This document shows positions 37,760 through 47,676 of a stretch of DNA of 64,000 bases, piece after piece. The DNA is taken from the NCBI GenBank assembly GCA_902796885.1, contig CADBQY010000029.1:1-64000 (forward strand), in the 5' to 3' direction. The notes beneath the pieces are model-generated. The model did not search any database. It saw nothing but the letters and a program-made list of their open reading frames with translations, and was not told where the DNA came from. Both the position numbers and the translations under genes were made by a program. The number at the start of each line of letters is the position of its first letter. Positions within the stretch are counted from its first letter, which is position 1. This DNA is from an uncultured Planctomycetota bacterium (GTDB lineage Bacteria; Planctomycetota; Planctomycetia; Pirellulales; Thermoguttaceae).

Positions 37760-39973
37760 ATGAAGAAAATGCAATCGATTATTCGAATTCTTTATATCAC
37801 GGCTTTTCTTCTTCTCGGATCTGTTTTTTTCCCTTTTTCCCACATATGCAAAAACCCCGGCAAAACGGTTTACTGTTTGGCCGATGTCAGCCGGAGTATC
37901 ACGCCGGAAAATTTAAAATATGAAGAAGAAATCATCAATCGATTTCAACTTCAGGCTCGCGAAACAAAAGCGGTTTTTAAGATTATCACATTTGCCGAAT
38001 CGCCCTCGCCGCCTAAAGAATATTTCTCTCCCGTAACGCCAACCGATGCGAACCGGACCAATCCCGAATCGGCGCTTCTGAGAGCCGCCGAATTCGCGCG
38101 TTATGACACATTGCCTGAAATCCTCCTTATTTCAGACGGCGGTGAAAACATTGGAGATCTCTGCCACGCCGCCCGTCGGTTTCGCCTTCCGATTTCGGTC
38201 ATTCCTCTTCCACCTACGCCGACACCGGAAGTTTCGATAGCGCAATTTAAGGTTCCGTTTTCCGTCCGACGTTGGGAACCCTTTTACGTCATCGTGACGA
38301 TATTCTCAAATACCGAGACCAAAGCCCGACTTTCCCTTTACGAAAACGAAACACTAATCGATGAAAAGGCGGTTCCCATTCAAGTTGGAAAGTCAGAGCA
38401 TACCTTTTTTTGTCGCTCCGAATCGAGCCATAAGTCTCTCTGGAAAATCACACTCAATTCGGATGATGACACGATCGTCGAAAACAACGCAATCTCGGCT
38501 GTTACCGAAATTTTACCTCCAAATCATCTCCTTTTTGTCTCACTTGAACCATCGGAACTCTCTTTATTTATCGAAATGTTAAATAAGTCCGGATTTACAT
38601 CGACCGTCATTTCCCCAGAAGAGTTTCCCGAAAATACAGATTCACTCAAAAGCTTCGATATTATATTTCTTTCCGACATCCCGGCGGAGAGTCTTAATCC
38701 GCGACAATTTCGAACACTCGACGACAATGTCCGCAATCGCGGATCCGCTCTTTTCGTAACCGGCGGTCCCCATTCGTTTGCCGTCGGTCAGTACGCCGGT
38801 TCCGACTTGGAATCTATCCTTCCGGTCCGCGCCGACTATACTCCTGATCAAAGCGATGGGAATTCCGCGATCAGTTTTCTCATCGATCGTTCCGGATCGA
38901 CGAAAGGGGAAAAACTCCGCTATGCCAAAAGCGCCCTCACCGAAGCGCTCAGGCTCCTTTCGGGAAAAGATCGGATGGGAGTTATCGCCTTCGACCAATC
39001 TCCGGAAGTGATTCTACCTCTCCAATACGCGCTCATCACTCCGACGGTACGCCATGCGGTCGAAAATATTTCTTCTGGCGGAGGAACGGATATCACTCCG
39101 GCCATACGCAAAGCAGAAGAACTTCTGAATAACACATCTATGAAAAAGAAGCACATCATCCTCCTTTCCGACGGGATATCCTCTCCGATCGATGACAAAG
39201 AACTGATCGATGATCTGCGACGTGAAAAGATCACACTTTCAATCATTCTTTCAGACGACTCCCCGCAGAAGAATATTCTGCGTTCTCTTGCCGAAGAAAC
39301 AGGAGGACGATTCTACCAATCGACCAATCCGTCATCAATACCACGTCTTTTCATAAACGAAACAGAACGAATCCGCCTGGCGGCCATTGAAGAAACAGAA
39401 GCGGTTCCCGTCAAGATTCTTAACAACGATCTGACCGCCTTGCTTCCAACCCCTCTTCCTCCGCTGAAAGGATACATGCGTACTGAAGCCAAAAATGGAT
39501 CGAATCTGCTTTTGGCAATGCCGGATCATCGTCCTCTCCTAGTTCAGCGGCGTCTCGGCCTTGGGTCAGTTACTGTCTGGACATCGGACATTACTCCCCG
39601 ATGGTCGGCCGCATGGCTTTCTTCCGACGAAGCTCCGCTCTTCTGGTCAGCGCTTCTCCGCCGCTCCGAAAAGGCGCTTCCCCAGCCTTTCGCCCCTGTT
39701 ATCGAATCCTCTCCGGAATATTACCCTTCCGCCGGCGGAGAAGATTTTCTGAAAAAAATTTCTGAAATCACCAACGGTCAGTTCAACCCGACACCGGAAG
39801 ATTTCTTTAAAAACCGACATCGAACTTCAATTCGGTTAAGCTCACGCCGTTTCTTTCTCTTCGCGGCGTTTTTCCTCTTTCTAACGGCTTCTCTGCTCGA
39901 TCGGCTTTCTCAAAGAAGAAATGAACATCATACCCCTTTTCCTCCGAATAGCCGTTTCTGGGATTCTCGTTGA
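37760..39973 (+). CDS. Membrane-anchored protein with two VWA-type regions and an intervening amidotransferase-like domain
   Basis: A 737-residue protein; the ATG at 37760 is followed by a membrane segment (IRILYITAFLLLGSVFFPF). Segment 1 (about 38-150) begins with CLADVSRSI, a VWA-like DxSxS site, and has ILLISDGGENIGD. An Ig-like stretch follows. Residues about 255-370 resemble a class I glutamine-amidotransferase-like fold, with FVTGGPHSFAVG but no clear nucleophile Cys. A full VWA domain (about 370-540) has the metal site FLIDRSGSTKG and ILLSDGISSP. A last membrane helix (RRFFLFAAFFLFLTASLL) lies near the C-terminus. The layout resembles the BatA/BatB-like and VWA-GATase proteins of planctomycetes, which may hold envelope complexes. 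It follows coaX by 28 bp with no terminator. Role unknown. Confidence 0.75.
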   Translation: MKKMQSIIRILYITAFLLLGSVFFPFSHICKNPGKTVYCLADVSRSITPENLKYEEEIINRFQLQARETKAVFKIITFAESPSPPKEYFSPVTPTDANRTNPESALLRAAEFARYDTLPEILLISDGGENIGDLCHAARRFRLPISVIPLPPTPTPEVSIAQFKVPFSVRRWEPFYVIVTIFSNTETKARLSLYENETLIDEKAVPIQVGKSEHTFFCRSESSHKSLWKITLNSDDDTIVENNAISAVTEILPPNHLLFVSLEPSELSLFIEMLNKSGFTSTVISPEEFPENTDSLKSFDIIFLSDIPAESLNPRQFRTLDDNVRNRGSALFVTGGPHSFAVGQYAGSDLESILPVRADYTPDQSDGNSAISFLIDRSGSTKGEKLRYAKSALTEALRLLSGKDRMGVIAFDQSPEVILPLQYALITPTVRHAVENISSGGGTDITPAIRKAEELLNNTSMKKKHIILLSDGISSPIDDKELIDDLRREKITLSIILSDDSPQKNILRSLAEETGGRFYQSTNPSSIPRLFINETERIRLAAIEETEAVPVKILNNDLTALLPTPLPPLKGYMRTEAKNGSNLLLAMPDHRPLLVQRRLGLGSVTVWTSDITPRWSAAWLSSDEAPLFWSALLRRSEKALPQPFAPVIESSPEYYPSAGGEDFLKKISEITNGQFNPTPEDFFKNRHRTSIRLSSRRFFLFAAFFLFLTASLLDRLSQRRNEHHTPFPPNSRFWDSR

Positions 39974-39998
39974 CCCGAAAGAGTAAAATGTTTAGAAT
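39970..39998 (+). promoter_or_regulatory. Promoter of the Sel1-repeat gene
   Basis: TTGACC (39970-39975) overlaps the stop codon of the VWA gene; a 17-bp spacer leads to TAGAAT (39993-39998). The transcript would begin at about 40005 with a 7-bp hairpin, GCGCGAA/TTCGCGC (40004-40027). Confidence 0.55.
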
Positions 39999-40067
39999 GA
40001 AGCGCGCGAACAGAGGTCTTTTCGCGCCTTACCGATAAACATAATTTCATGAGCTGTAACTGACGAT

Positions 40068-40718
40068 ATGATCATTCTTGCCACGGCAATCGTTTCCTTT
40101 CTCGCCGGATTCCTTTTCTGTCTGAAACTCCAATCCGTTCTGACTCGCAAAAAGGGTATTCTCTATCATCTTGCGAAAATTCTCCATCTCATTCCGGCGC
40201 ATCAGCAGTTTTCCGAAGAAGACGTCTCGGCGCCTGGACAGAAAGACGCCGAAGCGCTCTATCGGAAAGGACGTTCATTTCAGTCGGGTCGCGGCGAAAG
40301 ACAGAATCTCTCCGAAGCTCAGATATGGTACCGAAAAGCCGCTAAATTGGGCCATCTACGCGCCCAACTTGAACTGGCATCCATTTCGGCACATGGGCCC
40401 GCGGAATTACGAGACCCGGTCGAAGCCGCCCAGTGGTGGAAGGTCGCCGCCGAGCTCGGAGACGAATACGCTCAATACGAACTGGGTCTCTGTTACTTAA
40501 CCGGGACCGGAATCAAAAAGAACACCGCCGAGGCCCTGCGCTGCTGGCAAAAGGCGGCTCAACAGGGAGAAATGCACGCCACCTGTGCTATAGCCGACTG
40601 CTACGCCAAAGGAATCGGCGTCAAACAGGATTACTCCGAAGCCGTTCGAATCTGGAAGAAGGCCGCCGAAGCCGGAAGTATCGAAGCTCAGGAAAAACTT
40701 CGAATAATCCATCGATGA
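40068..40718 (+). CDS. Membrane-anchored Sel1-repeat protein
   Basis: A 216-residue protein with an N-terminal membrane anchor (ATAIVSFLAGFLFCLKL) and then about four Sel1-type repeats of roughly 36 residues: AEALYRKGRSFQSG, AQIWYRKAAKLGHLRAQLEL, YAQYELGLCYLTGTGIKK and CAIADCYAKGIGVKQDYSEA. Sel1 solenoids are TPR-like protein-interaction scaffolds in the periplasm or at the membrane. No enzyme motif is present. It has its own promoter, so it need not belong to the xseA operon. Partner unknown. Confidence 0.85.
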   Translation: MIILATAIVSFLAGFLFCLKLQSVLTRKKGILYHLAKILHLIPAHQQFSEEDVSAPGQKDAEALYRKGRSFQSGRGERQNLSEAQIWYRKAAKLGHLRAQLELASISAHGPAELRDPVEAAQWWKVAAELGDEYAQYELGLCYLTGTGIKKNTAEALRCWQKAAQQGEMHATCAIADCYAKGIGVKQDYSEAVRIWKKAAEAGSIEAQEKLRIIHR

Positions 40719-40807
40719 AAATATTTACTATTCATCTTGTGAATTTCGAATATCTTATCCATTTCTCGATATTGTTTCGAATCCCTTCACGAAACGCTTC
40801 AAAATAC

Positions 40808-40836
40808 TTTTCAATCGTCGTTTGATCGAATAAAAT
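40808..40836 (+). promoter_or_regulatory. Weak candidate promoter of the beta-helix gene
   Basis: TTTTCA (40808-40813) and TAAAAT (40831-40836) at 17-bp spacing, about 100 bp upstream of the ATG at 40935. Confidence 0.3.
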
Positions 40837-40934
40837 AGCGTAGGACGGTAAGTCTTGAATGAAGGAATTCTTTCCCGAGTTTTAGACCAGACTTTCGATG
40901 CAATTCCGACCGCTAACAGAAAGTAACAATAATC

Positions 40935-43202
40935 ATGAAACGAATCACCTGTCAGATTTTTTTTATTCTCGTCGCTATCCTTCATTCGGCGCGGGCAGCC
41001 GATATTTGGGTTTCGCCAAACGGAAGCGACGACGCACCGGGAACCGAAAACAAACCGGTCCGAACCCTTGCCCAAGGTATCGAGACCTTACGTCGGAATC
41101 GAATGAAAAACCCGGACGTTCCTTCGGCCATTCATATCCTACCCGGACGGTATCAAATGACCGAGACGGTCCTTCTCAACCAAACCGACTCGGGAACGCC
41201 TGAATTTCCCCTCCTGATCGAGGGTGTCAACCCCCCAAAAGATAGCGCGGCGCCCGAAAGCGAACGTGTCATTTTCGCCGGGTCAGAACCGATTTTCGGC
41301 TGGAAAAAGTCGTCTTTCCTCGGCCTTTCTAACGTCTGGGAAACTGATCTGACCGGTACGTCCTTTGATGCCCAACAGGGGGAAACTCCGAAAAAGATCA
41401 AAAATCTCTACTGGAATGATAAACGGCTCATTGAGGCGCGTTATCCAAACTTTGAACCGAGATATCCGTATGCCGGAGGTTACGCGTTCGTTCCGGGTCG
41501 ACTAATCGGCAAATTCGAGCAGTCGGACACCCCCGAAACGCCGACACTCCTTCCTCTGTTGCCGGAAGACTTTCACAATTGGTCAAACCCCGTGGAGGGA
41601 AGCGTCTGCTTCTTCGATCGCTTTAACTACGGAAACAGTATCGCCGACATTTCCCAAGTCGATGCCCAAACCAATACCATAACGGTTGCCCGTCCTTTCT
41701 CAAACGCGCCGCGTGCGGCCGACCGTTTCTATCTTTTCGGTTTGCGCGAAGAGCTCGACGCGCCGGGAGAATGGTACCACGATGTCGAGGGGAAGAAACT
41801 CTACCTGATTCCTCCCGAAGGTGCTGAATTCGACGATGTGACTGTAGTTTCGGCGGCACTCGATCTGATCATCTTGCGACTCGACGGCACCAATCACCTT
41901 CGAATTCGCGGACTTTCTTTCACAGGCACGGACCGTCAGGCCATTTACGGCGAAAATTGCCTTGACGTTCGGATCGAACAATCCCGTTTCTATGAAATGG
42001 GGTATTTTGATGAAGCGGCGATTGAAATTGACGAAGCGATTCGTTGCGGTGTGATCGGTTGCGACCTATTTCAGCTGGGTGGCTATGGCATATCGTTAGG
42101 CGGCGGCGACGCCTATACGATGACCAGAAATGAAAACCTGATTGAAAACAACTACATTCACCACACCGGGCGTCTAAATCGCCACGGATTCGCAATCAGT
42201 TTGGGAGGTTGCGCCACCCGCGTTCGAAACAACCTCTGTCATGATCTTCCGCGCGGAGCGATCATCTACAGCGGCGCCTTTCACCTCTTTGAAAATAATA
42301 TTTTCCGAGACCTAAACACTGACGTCGAAGACACCGGCGCCACCTATACCGACGGTAACAACTGGACCGGTAGCCGCGGCTCGATCATTCGGCATAACCA
42401 CGTGAAAAACAGTGTCGGATTCGCTTTTTCGATGGGATGTTGGGATTTTCATCGGTTCGCCTACGGATTCTATCTCGACGAAAATTGCGGCGGGGTCGAC
42501 GTCTATGACAATCTGATCGAAGAATGTTCCCAAGGGGCCCTTCATCTGCATAACGGTCGAGACAATCACATTTACAACAACATCATTGTCGATTGCGGTA
42601 GCGAAAACGGTGGACACGGATTCCAACTCTCCCTTCAGGGATGGAAGGACGTTCCCGGCGGAACTTTCTACGATCGTCTTCCGTTCATGATTGATCGGTA
42701 CACGCGGGCAATCAAACAGCCTGGTTGGGCCCAGATGCGCGGTTTTATCGACCCAAGAACGGCTGTCGGACGTGACGACAAAACGATCATGACCGGCAAC
42801 TGGGTCGAACGAAACATCTTCTATTTCCCCTCCTACCCCGATTCGATCTATACACGTCACTCGAACTGCAATCTCACCGCGAACGCTTTTGACTGGAATC
42901 TGATCTGGAACGGAACCGATCGAATTAAAACCGATCAAGATAAAGGTTGGGAAGAATGGCAGACCGAAGGAGCTGATCCTCACGGCATCGTCGCCGACCC
43001 GCTCTTTGTCGATCCCGCGTCCGGGGATTACCGACTCTCCCCCTCTTCCCCCGCTTGGGATATCGGTTTTGAACCCTTCACCTTTGACAATATCGGACTG
43101 AAAGAAGACTCCCTGCGAGCCTCCTGGCCGGTCGTCGAAGCCGAAGGACTTCGCGAACATCCGGAATGGTTGACTGTCCCGCGTCAGCCAAAAGTGGACT
43201 GA
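40935..43202 (+). CDS. Secreted right-handed parallel beta-helix protein, probable carbohydrate-active enzyme
   Basis: A 755-residue exported protein with a signal peptide (ITCQIFFILVAILHSARA). It opens with DIWVSPNGSDDAPGTENKPV, the usual start of pectate-lyase-like beta-helix enzymes (DUF1565-type motif). Further features are ARYPNFEPRYP, a GEWYHDVEGKKLYLIPPEG module (about 275-295), and many short asparagine-rich helix turns (ENNYIHHTGR, RNNLCHDLP, YDNLIEECS, YNNIIVDCG). The arrangement resembles GH141-like or galactosidase-like beta-helix enzymes, but catalytic residues cannot be assigned by eye. The last part (DPLFVDPASGDYRLSPSSPA) is the standard end of such helices. A hairpin terminator follows. 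Probable target: plant or algal polysaccharide (inference from family). Confidence 0.75.
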   Translation: MKRITCQIFFILVAILHSARAADIWVSPNGSDDAPGTENKPVRTLAQGIETLRRNRMKNPDVPSAIHILPGRYQMTETVLLNQTDSGTPEFPLLIEGVNPPKDSAAPESERVIFAGSEPIFGWKKSSFLGLSNVWETDLTGTSFDAQQGETPKKIKNLYWNDKRLIEARYPNFEPRYPYAGGYAFVPGRLIGKFEQSDTPETPTLLPLLPEDFHNWSNPVEGSVCFFDRFNYGNSIADISQVDAQTNTITVARPFSNAPRAADRFYLFGLREELDAPGEWYHDVEGKKLYLIPPEGAEFDDVTVVSAALDLIILRLDGTNHLRIRGLSFTGTDRQAIYGENCLDVRIEQSRFYEMGYFDEAAIEIDEAIRCGVIGCDLFQLGGYGISLGGGDAYTMTRNENLIENNYIHHTGRLNRHGFAISLGGCATRVRNNLCHDLPRGAIIYSGAFHLFENNIFRDLNTDVEDTGATYTDGNNWTGSRGSIIRHNHVKNSVGFAFSMGCWDFHRFAYGFYLDENCGGVDVYDNLIEECSQGALHLHNGRDNHIYNNIIVDCGSENGGHGFQLSLQGWKDVPGGTFYDRLPFMIDRYTRAIKQPGWAQMRGFIDPRTAVGRDDKTIMTGNWVERNIFYFPSYPDSIYTRHSNCNLTANAFDWNLIWNGTDRIKTDQDKGWEEWQTEGADPHGIVADPLFVDPASGDYRLSPSSPAWDIGFEPFTFDNIGLKEDSLRASWPVVEAEGLREHPEWLTVPRQPKVD

Positions 43203-43244
43203 CCGTGTCGTAATCTGCCGCAACACTCATAACAAGCGAAAAGA

Positions 43245-43274
43245 GCGCGCCCCTCAACACTCGAAGGAGCGCGC
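43245..43274 (+). terminator. Hairpin terminator of the beta-helix gene
   Basis: GCGCGC-C-CCT pairs with AGG-A-GCGCGC (nine pairs, one mismatch) around a 10-nt loop, followed by ACTTTCTTTATT on the plus strand. Confidence 0.55.
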
Positions 43275-43298
43275 ACTTTCTTTATTCGCACCAAGCGT

Positions 43299-44228
43299 CT
43301 AACAAGTCTCGGGCATAAACGAGGGAAGAAGAATTCCTTTCACAAATGCTTCTCCCCCGCGAATCTGGGCGATATGCGTTTCGGTGTTCCTCGCACCGAG
43401 TTTGAACATTTCGCGCCGCAACTCCAAGGCGTTCGACGGGATCAGCCATGCCGGAGACTTCCCGGGATACCGATTCAATTCCCGTCGAATAAGCGCCGCC
43501 GCTTCAGTCTCGGATTCCGAGCAACCGGGGCCGACCATGTTACTGCCGGGATCGCAGACGGAAGCGCAGAATCCGGTTATTCGACCGGTCGCGAGATTCC
43601 TGGAGAGACTCATTCCCCATATACCCTCCTTATTTTCAACGAAATAACGCAAATCGCTTTCACGGCGAATCCCGCACAAACGGTATTCCAGATCTGCCAT
43701 CTCGGCGACATCCGAAAGCGCTGCGTCGGTCATTTCCTCTCCCTCCGGAGGAATAACCTCAAACCCGCTCTCCGGAACTTTAACCGACATATCCTGAAAG
43801 AACGCAAATGGCACAAAAGCACGGCTGTTGTAAAGGTTAAACGACTCAAAATTGACCGCACTCGATACCAGTCGAAGGGGCAGCTTCTCGCTTTCCGAGA
43901 TGTGGCAGATTTCATCGAGCACCACTCCAGCCGCTCCCTTACCCCAATAATCAGGATGGGCGTTCAGTATCCCAAGCGAAATATGGGTCGGACGCGGATG
44001 AAAAAAAGAAGTCGCCGCAATCCGACCGGATTCCGGATCGGTAGCGACGACACAACACCCCGGATCGAGCGACTCGTAAACCCGTGGAAAGACTAGCATG
44101 CTTTCTTTAGACTGAGCGAAGGGATCGATTCCGCGATGAATTCGATACCATTCATTGAGTGAACGGTAGATCAGCTCGGCCACTTCATCCCAGTCGTCAC
44201 GAATCATCCGCCGTATTTGATAAATCAT
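43299..44228 (-). CDS. GNAT-family N-acetyltransferase, double-domain type
   Basis: A 309-residue cytoplasmic protein with AAAGGA before the ATG. The N-terminal GNAT domain (about 1-155) begins IRRMIRDDWDEVAELI and has the acetyl-CoA motif A, LNAHPDYWGKGAAGVVLDEI, and a motif-B NLYNSRAF. The second half (about 160-309) looks like a divergent second GNAT fold without a recognisable CoA loop. Such two-domain proteins acetylate small molecules or protein ends; the acceptor is unknown. The gene reads away from the SecDF terminator and has room only for a short promoter, so its regulation is unclear. Confidence 0.8.
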   Translation of the reverse strand: MIYQIRRMIRDDWDEVAELIYRSLNEWYRIHRGIDPFAQSKESMLVFPRVYESLDPGCCVVATDPESGRIAATSFFHPRPTHISLGILNAHPDYWGKGAAGVVLDEICHISESEKLPLRLVSSAVNFESFNLYNSRAFVPFAFFQDMSVKVPESGFEVIPPEGEEMTDAALSDVAEMADLEYRLCGIRRESDLRYFVENKEGIWGMSLSRNLATGRITGFCASVCDPGSNMVGPGCSESETEAAALIRRELNRYPGKSPAWLIPSNALELRREMFKLGARNTETHIAQIRGGEAFVKGILLPSFMPETC

Positions 44229-44250
44229 TTTGAACGTCCTTTTTCCGATC

Positions 44251-44288
44251 TCTAAAAAAACGGCGGAGCGCCAAGACTCCGCCGTTTT
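44251..44288 (-). terminator. Terminator of the yajC-secDF operon
   Basis: A perfect 12-bp stem (AAAACGGCGGAG/CTCCGCCGTTTT) with an 8-nt loop. On the minus strand the stem is followed by further T residues and TAGAG. Confidence 0.8.
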
Positions 44289-44307
44289 GGGACCTGTTAC
44301 ATGTGAA

Positions 44308-47300
44308 TCACTTCTTTTTCGCCGACGACTTCAAAAGCCAAAGGAGGCACGGCGAAGCGATAAAGAGCGAGCTGTATGTACCGACAATCACCCCCAGCGT
44401 AATAGCAAAAGCGAAAGTGTGGATTCCGGCACCGCCAAAAATATAGAGGACCAGCGCGACAAACAGCGTCGTCAACGAGGTCAAAATCGTTCGGCTCATA
44501 CATTGATTGATCGTCTGATCGACAATATCTTCATTGATCGTCACGTTTTTACCGGTAATCTCGCGCATTCGGTCAAACAGAACAATCGTATCGTTCAACG
44601 AGTACCCGATCAATGTCAGAATCGCGGCGACGGTCGGAAGACCGATTTTAAACTCAACGATTCCAATAACTCCAAGGTAAGGCGCAAGCCATTTACTCAG
44701 AGCCATAAATCCGAGTACGATCAGGACGTCGTGGATCAAGGCGACTGTCGCTGAAAACCCGAAAACGAGTTTCTTAAACCGGACGCCAATATAGACCACG
44801 ATACAGAACAAACTCCCAAGGAGAGCAAGCCCACCCTGCGTTCTGGCGTAACCGGCAACAGAACTGCCGATCACCTGCGACGATTCGAAGACCGGCCGAC
44901 CGGTTACATCATCGGCCACCCGTTGGGCAAGGAGTCCGACCAACGACTCGTCTTCGGTATCAAAGACAATGCGCCATCGACTGTGGACCTTCTCTCCCTT
45001 GACATCTTCGGGATCGGGACATTCTACGGTATACTTGAGATCCTCAAGTTTATTCTCGTCAAGAAATGCGGTCAGGTGGTCTTTAAAGTAACCGTCAACC
45101 TCTTCTTTGGACTGGGCCGGTTCAATGTCAAAATCAAAAAGAACGCTCTTTTTCACCTCGCCGATCGTCGAGCCGGGAACCGGCACATCTTCGGTTCGGA
45201 TATTTGCGAACGAGCAGTGACTGGTCACCAGATCATCGCCAAACGCCTTGCCAAGAACCGATTCGACTTGATGACGGTATTCTTCAGACTGAACATCGGG
45301 CGGGCAGGACGTACTGATCGAGAAACAACAATCGTCGGAAACCTTACTCCCCGAATGATCTTGTGTCAGCGAGAGTTTACTGACGGCAAGGTCGGGCAGT
45401 TCTTTCAAACTCGACCGGATCTCGCCGATTTGTTTCGGCTGATTAAAGAGAACTTGAACCTGAACGCCTCCGACAAAATCAATGTCGAATATCCCTTTCC
45501 CGCGGGCAAAAAGTCCGACAATTCCGATCACGATCAGAACGAGGGAAAGGACGATAAAATAGACTCTGGACTTCATGAAATGGATGTTTGTCTTCGGGAA
45601 CGGCTTGAGACCGGGAAGGATCGGATAGACACATCGAGTGCCGATCCACCCCTTCCGCTCGCAGGTTTCGAAGATGATTCGCGAGACGTAAGTTGCGGTA
45701 AACATACTGAACAGAACGCCGAGGAAAAGGGTAATCGCGAACCCTTTGATCTGCTCGCTCCCGACGCTGTAAAGAATAACCGCGGTCAGCATCGTCGTGA
45801 TGTTTGAGTCAAAAATCGCGGTAAACGCGCGCGAGAAACCGTTGCGAATCGCCATGCGAAGCGTCGCGCCGCCGGAAAGCTCGTCTCTGATGCGCTCAAA
45901 AATCAGAACGTTGGCGTCCACCGCCATACCGACGGTCAAGACCAAACCGGCGAGACCGTCGAGTGTAAACGCCGCGCGAAGACTGAGCATGACCATCATA
46001 ATCAACAGGAGGTTCATCAGAACCGCGAAAGCGGCGACACATCCTGCGAAACCATAGTACGCGATCATAAAGACGATCACAAGCAAACCGCCCCAGAGAA
46101 TCGAGTTCTTTCCGCGTTGGATCGTATCTTCACCAAGCGTCGGACCGGTCAGCATTCGTGTCACCGGTTCGTCGCTCAGCTGCGCCGGGAGGACACCGCT
46201 CTTCATCACTTTCAAAAGGTCGTCAACGTCACGGTTGATCCGGCGAACCGACTCCTCGGAAAGGTTATTCCCAAAAGTGATCACGCCGCGGCTTTCGATC
46301 TTGTCATTGATGGCCGGAGCCGAATAAAGACTGTCGTTCAGAATGATCCCAAGCTGTCGGCCGCGTGTTCGCTCGGCTCCTCGCTTATAGCGGTCGGTCA
46401 GGTGCTTCATTCGTTCGGCTCCGTCCCGATTCATCTCAAACTGGAGCTCCGGTTCTCCGCGGCTGCCGACTGACTTATTGACACGGGCCATATGTCTGCC
46501 ATAAACGTCATACAGATCGGTCAGCTCTAGGACAAGCACTTCAATCGTCTTTTCAGATTCCTGACCGTTTTCCGCGGCGGGCTGTACCGGCGCTTCACGG
46601 GTGACGACATCGGGCATCGTCCGCAGATCTTCCACCATCGTCGGATCAACGGGAACCCACGATCCGCCCAGAATGATACGGTCTTTCCCAATCGGTTCGG
46701 GAAGACGGATCAAATTATTATCCGCAAGGTCAGGGCGACGGGCAATATCAATCAGTTCCTTTTCTTCCGGCGCCTGGGTCGAAGCGAGGATTCGGAATTT
46801 CAGTTGCCCGGCTTCATTGACTTTCCGTTCAATACGTGCGATCTCGGCCTCATCGGCTTCGGGGATCGTGATCATGATCTCTTTATTGTTGCCGAGCTCC
46901 TGAATTTGGATTTCTCTCACCCCCCCCTGGTTGATACGTTCGGCCAGGACACGTTTGAGATCGTCCATCGTCTGAGCGTCAACACCTTTCTCGGCGGCTA
47001 CGGCACGCTCTTCGTCGGTCGCTTCGTCCGAAATCTTCTGCGTCACCTCATAAACCAAGATCGAACCGCCACGCAGGTCGATCCCCAGATTCAAGCGATG
47101 TCCCAAAAGCCCGTAAACGGTCGAAAAAAGCGCCAAGAAGAAGCAGAAGAACACAATGAAATATCTTCCTTTGTAGTCCTGCATCCGCCAGGCTTTCGCA
47201 AAATAGTTCGCCAGAAGCCAGGATACGAGAAAAATACCGATCACCGTCGCAAAAATGATCGATCCGCCAAGCTGGAGTTTTTTCGCCTGCGGAACGGGTG

Positions 47301-47628
47301 TCACGGTAATATCACTCGGTGAAATCTCGACATCGGGATTGTCTCCGTCAAAAGCGAGATCTTCGGTTGCCTGCGCGTCGCCGGTAGAATCGCTCTCTTC
47401 GGCAGAGACCTCATCGTCTTCAGGCGCCGATTCGACCGCCGTCTCCCCGACTGAGGAAAGCTCCTCAGCAGGAGCCTGATCCGATTGGGCGACGGCGGAC
47501 TGTTCGGTAGGCGCAGCTTGCGGATCATCCTGCGCAAACGCAAAGGGAGCCATAAGAAAGATCGCGATGGCTACGGAGCCGATGATCTGACAGAAAAAAC
47601 TACGAAATACTTGTTTCATCATGAACAT
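44308..47628 (-). CDS. secDF: Protein translocase SecD-SecF fusion
   Basis: An 1106-residue inner-membrane protein. A signal peptide-like start (IIGSVAIAIFLMAPFAFAQ) and an acidic Ala/Glu-rich stretch (about 35-100) precede the SecD part. SecD: a first helix at about 120-140, then NLGIDLRGGSILVYEV, the large periplasmic P1 domain, and the membrane block with GMAVDANVLIFERIRDEL (about 560-580). SecF starts near 690 with FDIDFVGGVQVQVLF and ends with LIGYSLNDTIVLFDRMREI. Fused SecDF is known in several phyla; it uses the proton gradient to pull secreted proteins out of SecYEG. It lies 48 bp after yajC and shares its transcript. Start codons at 47628 and 47622 are both possible. Confidence 0.95.
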   Translation of the reverse strand: MFMMKQVFRSFFCQIIGSVAIAIFLMAPFAFAQDDPQAAPTEQSAVAQSDQAPAEELSSVGETAVESAPEDDEVSAEESDSTGDAQATEDLAFDGDNPDVEISPSDITVTPVPQAKKLQLGGSIIFATVIGIFLVSWLLANYFAKAWRMQDYKGRYFIVFFCFFLALFSTVYGLLGHRLNLGIDLRGGSILVYEVTQKISDEATDEERAVAAEKGVDAQTMDDLKRVLAERINQGGVREIQIQELGNNKEIMITIPEADEAEIARIERKVNEAGQLKFRILASTQAPEEKELIDIARRPDLADNNLIRLPEPIGKDRIILGGSWVPVDPTMVEDLRTMPDVVTREAPVQPAAENGQESEKTIEVLVLELTDLYDVYGRHMARVNKSVGSRGEPELQFEMNRDGAERMKHLTDRYKRGAERTRGRQLGIILNDSLYSAPAINDKIESRGVITFGNNLSEESVRRINRDVDDLLKVMKSGVLPAQLSDEPVTRMLTGPTLGEDTIQRGKNSILWGGLLVIVFMIAYYGFAGCVAAFAVLMNLLLIMMVMLSLRAAFTLDGLAGLVLTVGMAVDANVLIFERIRDELSGGATLRMAIRNGFSRAFTAIFDSNITTMLTAVILYSVGSEQIKGFAITLFLGVLFSMFTATYVSRIIFETCERKGWIGTRCVYPILPGLKPFPKTNIHFMKSRVYFIVLSLVLIVIGIVGLFARGKGIFDIDFVGGVQVQVLFNQPKQIGEIRSSLKELPDLAVSKLSLTQDHSGSKVSDDCCFSISTSCPPDVQSEEYRHQVESVLGKAFGDDLVTSHCSFANIRTEDVPVPGSTIGEVKKSVLFDFDIEPAQSKEEVDGYFKDHLTAFLDENKLEDLKYTVECPDPEDVKGEKVHSRWRIVFDTEDESLVGLLAQRVADDVTGRPVFESSQVIGSSVAGYARTQGGLALLGSLFCIVVYIGVRFKKLVFGFSATVALIHDVLIVLGFMALSKWLAPYLGVIGIVEFKIGLPTVAAILTLIGYSLNDTIVLFDRMREITGKNVTINEDIVDQTINQCMSRTILTSLTTLFVALVLYIFGGAGIHTFAFAITLGVIVGTYSSLFIASPCLLWLLKSSAKKK

Positions 47629-47676
47629 CTCAAGTTGTTACGGAACGTAAACAAAAACTCGCTTACCTAATATTCG

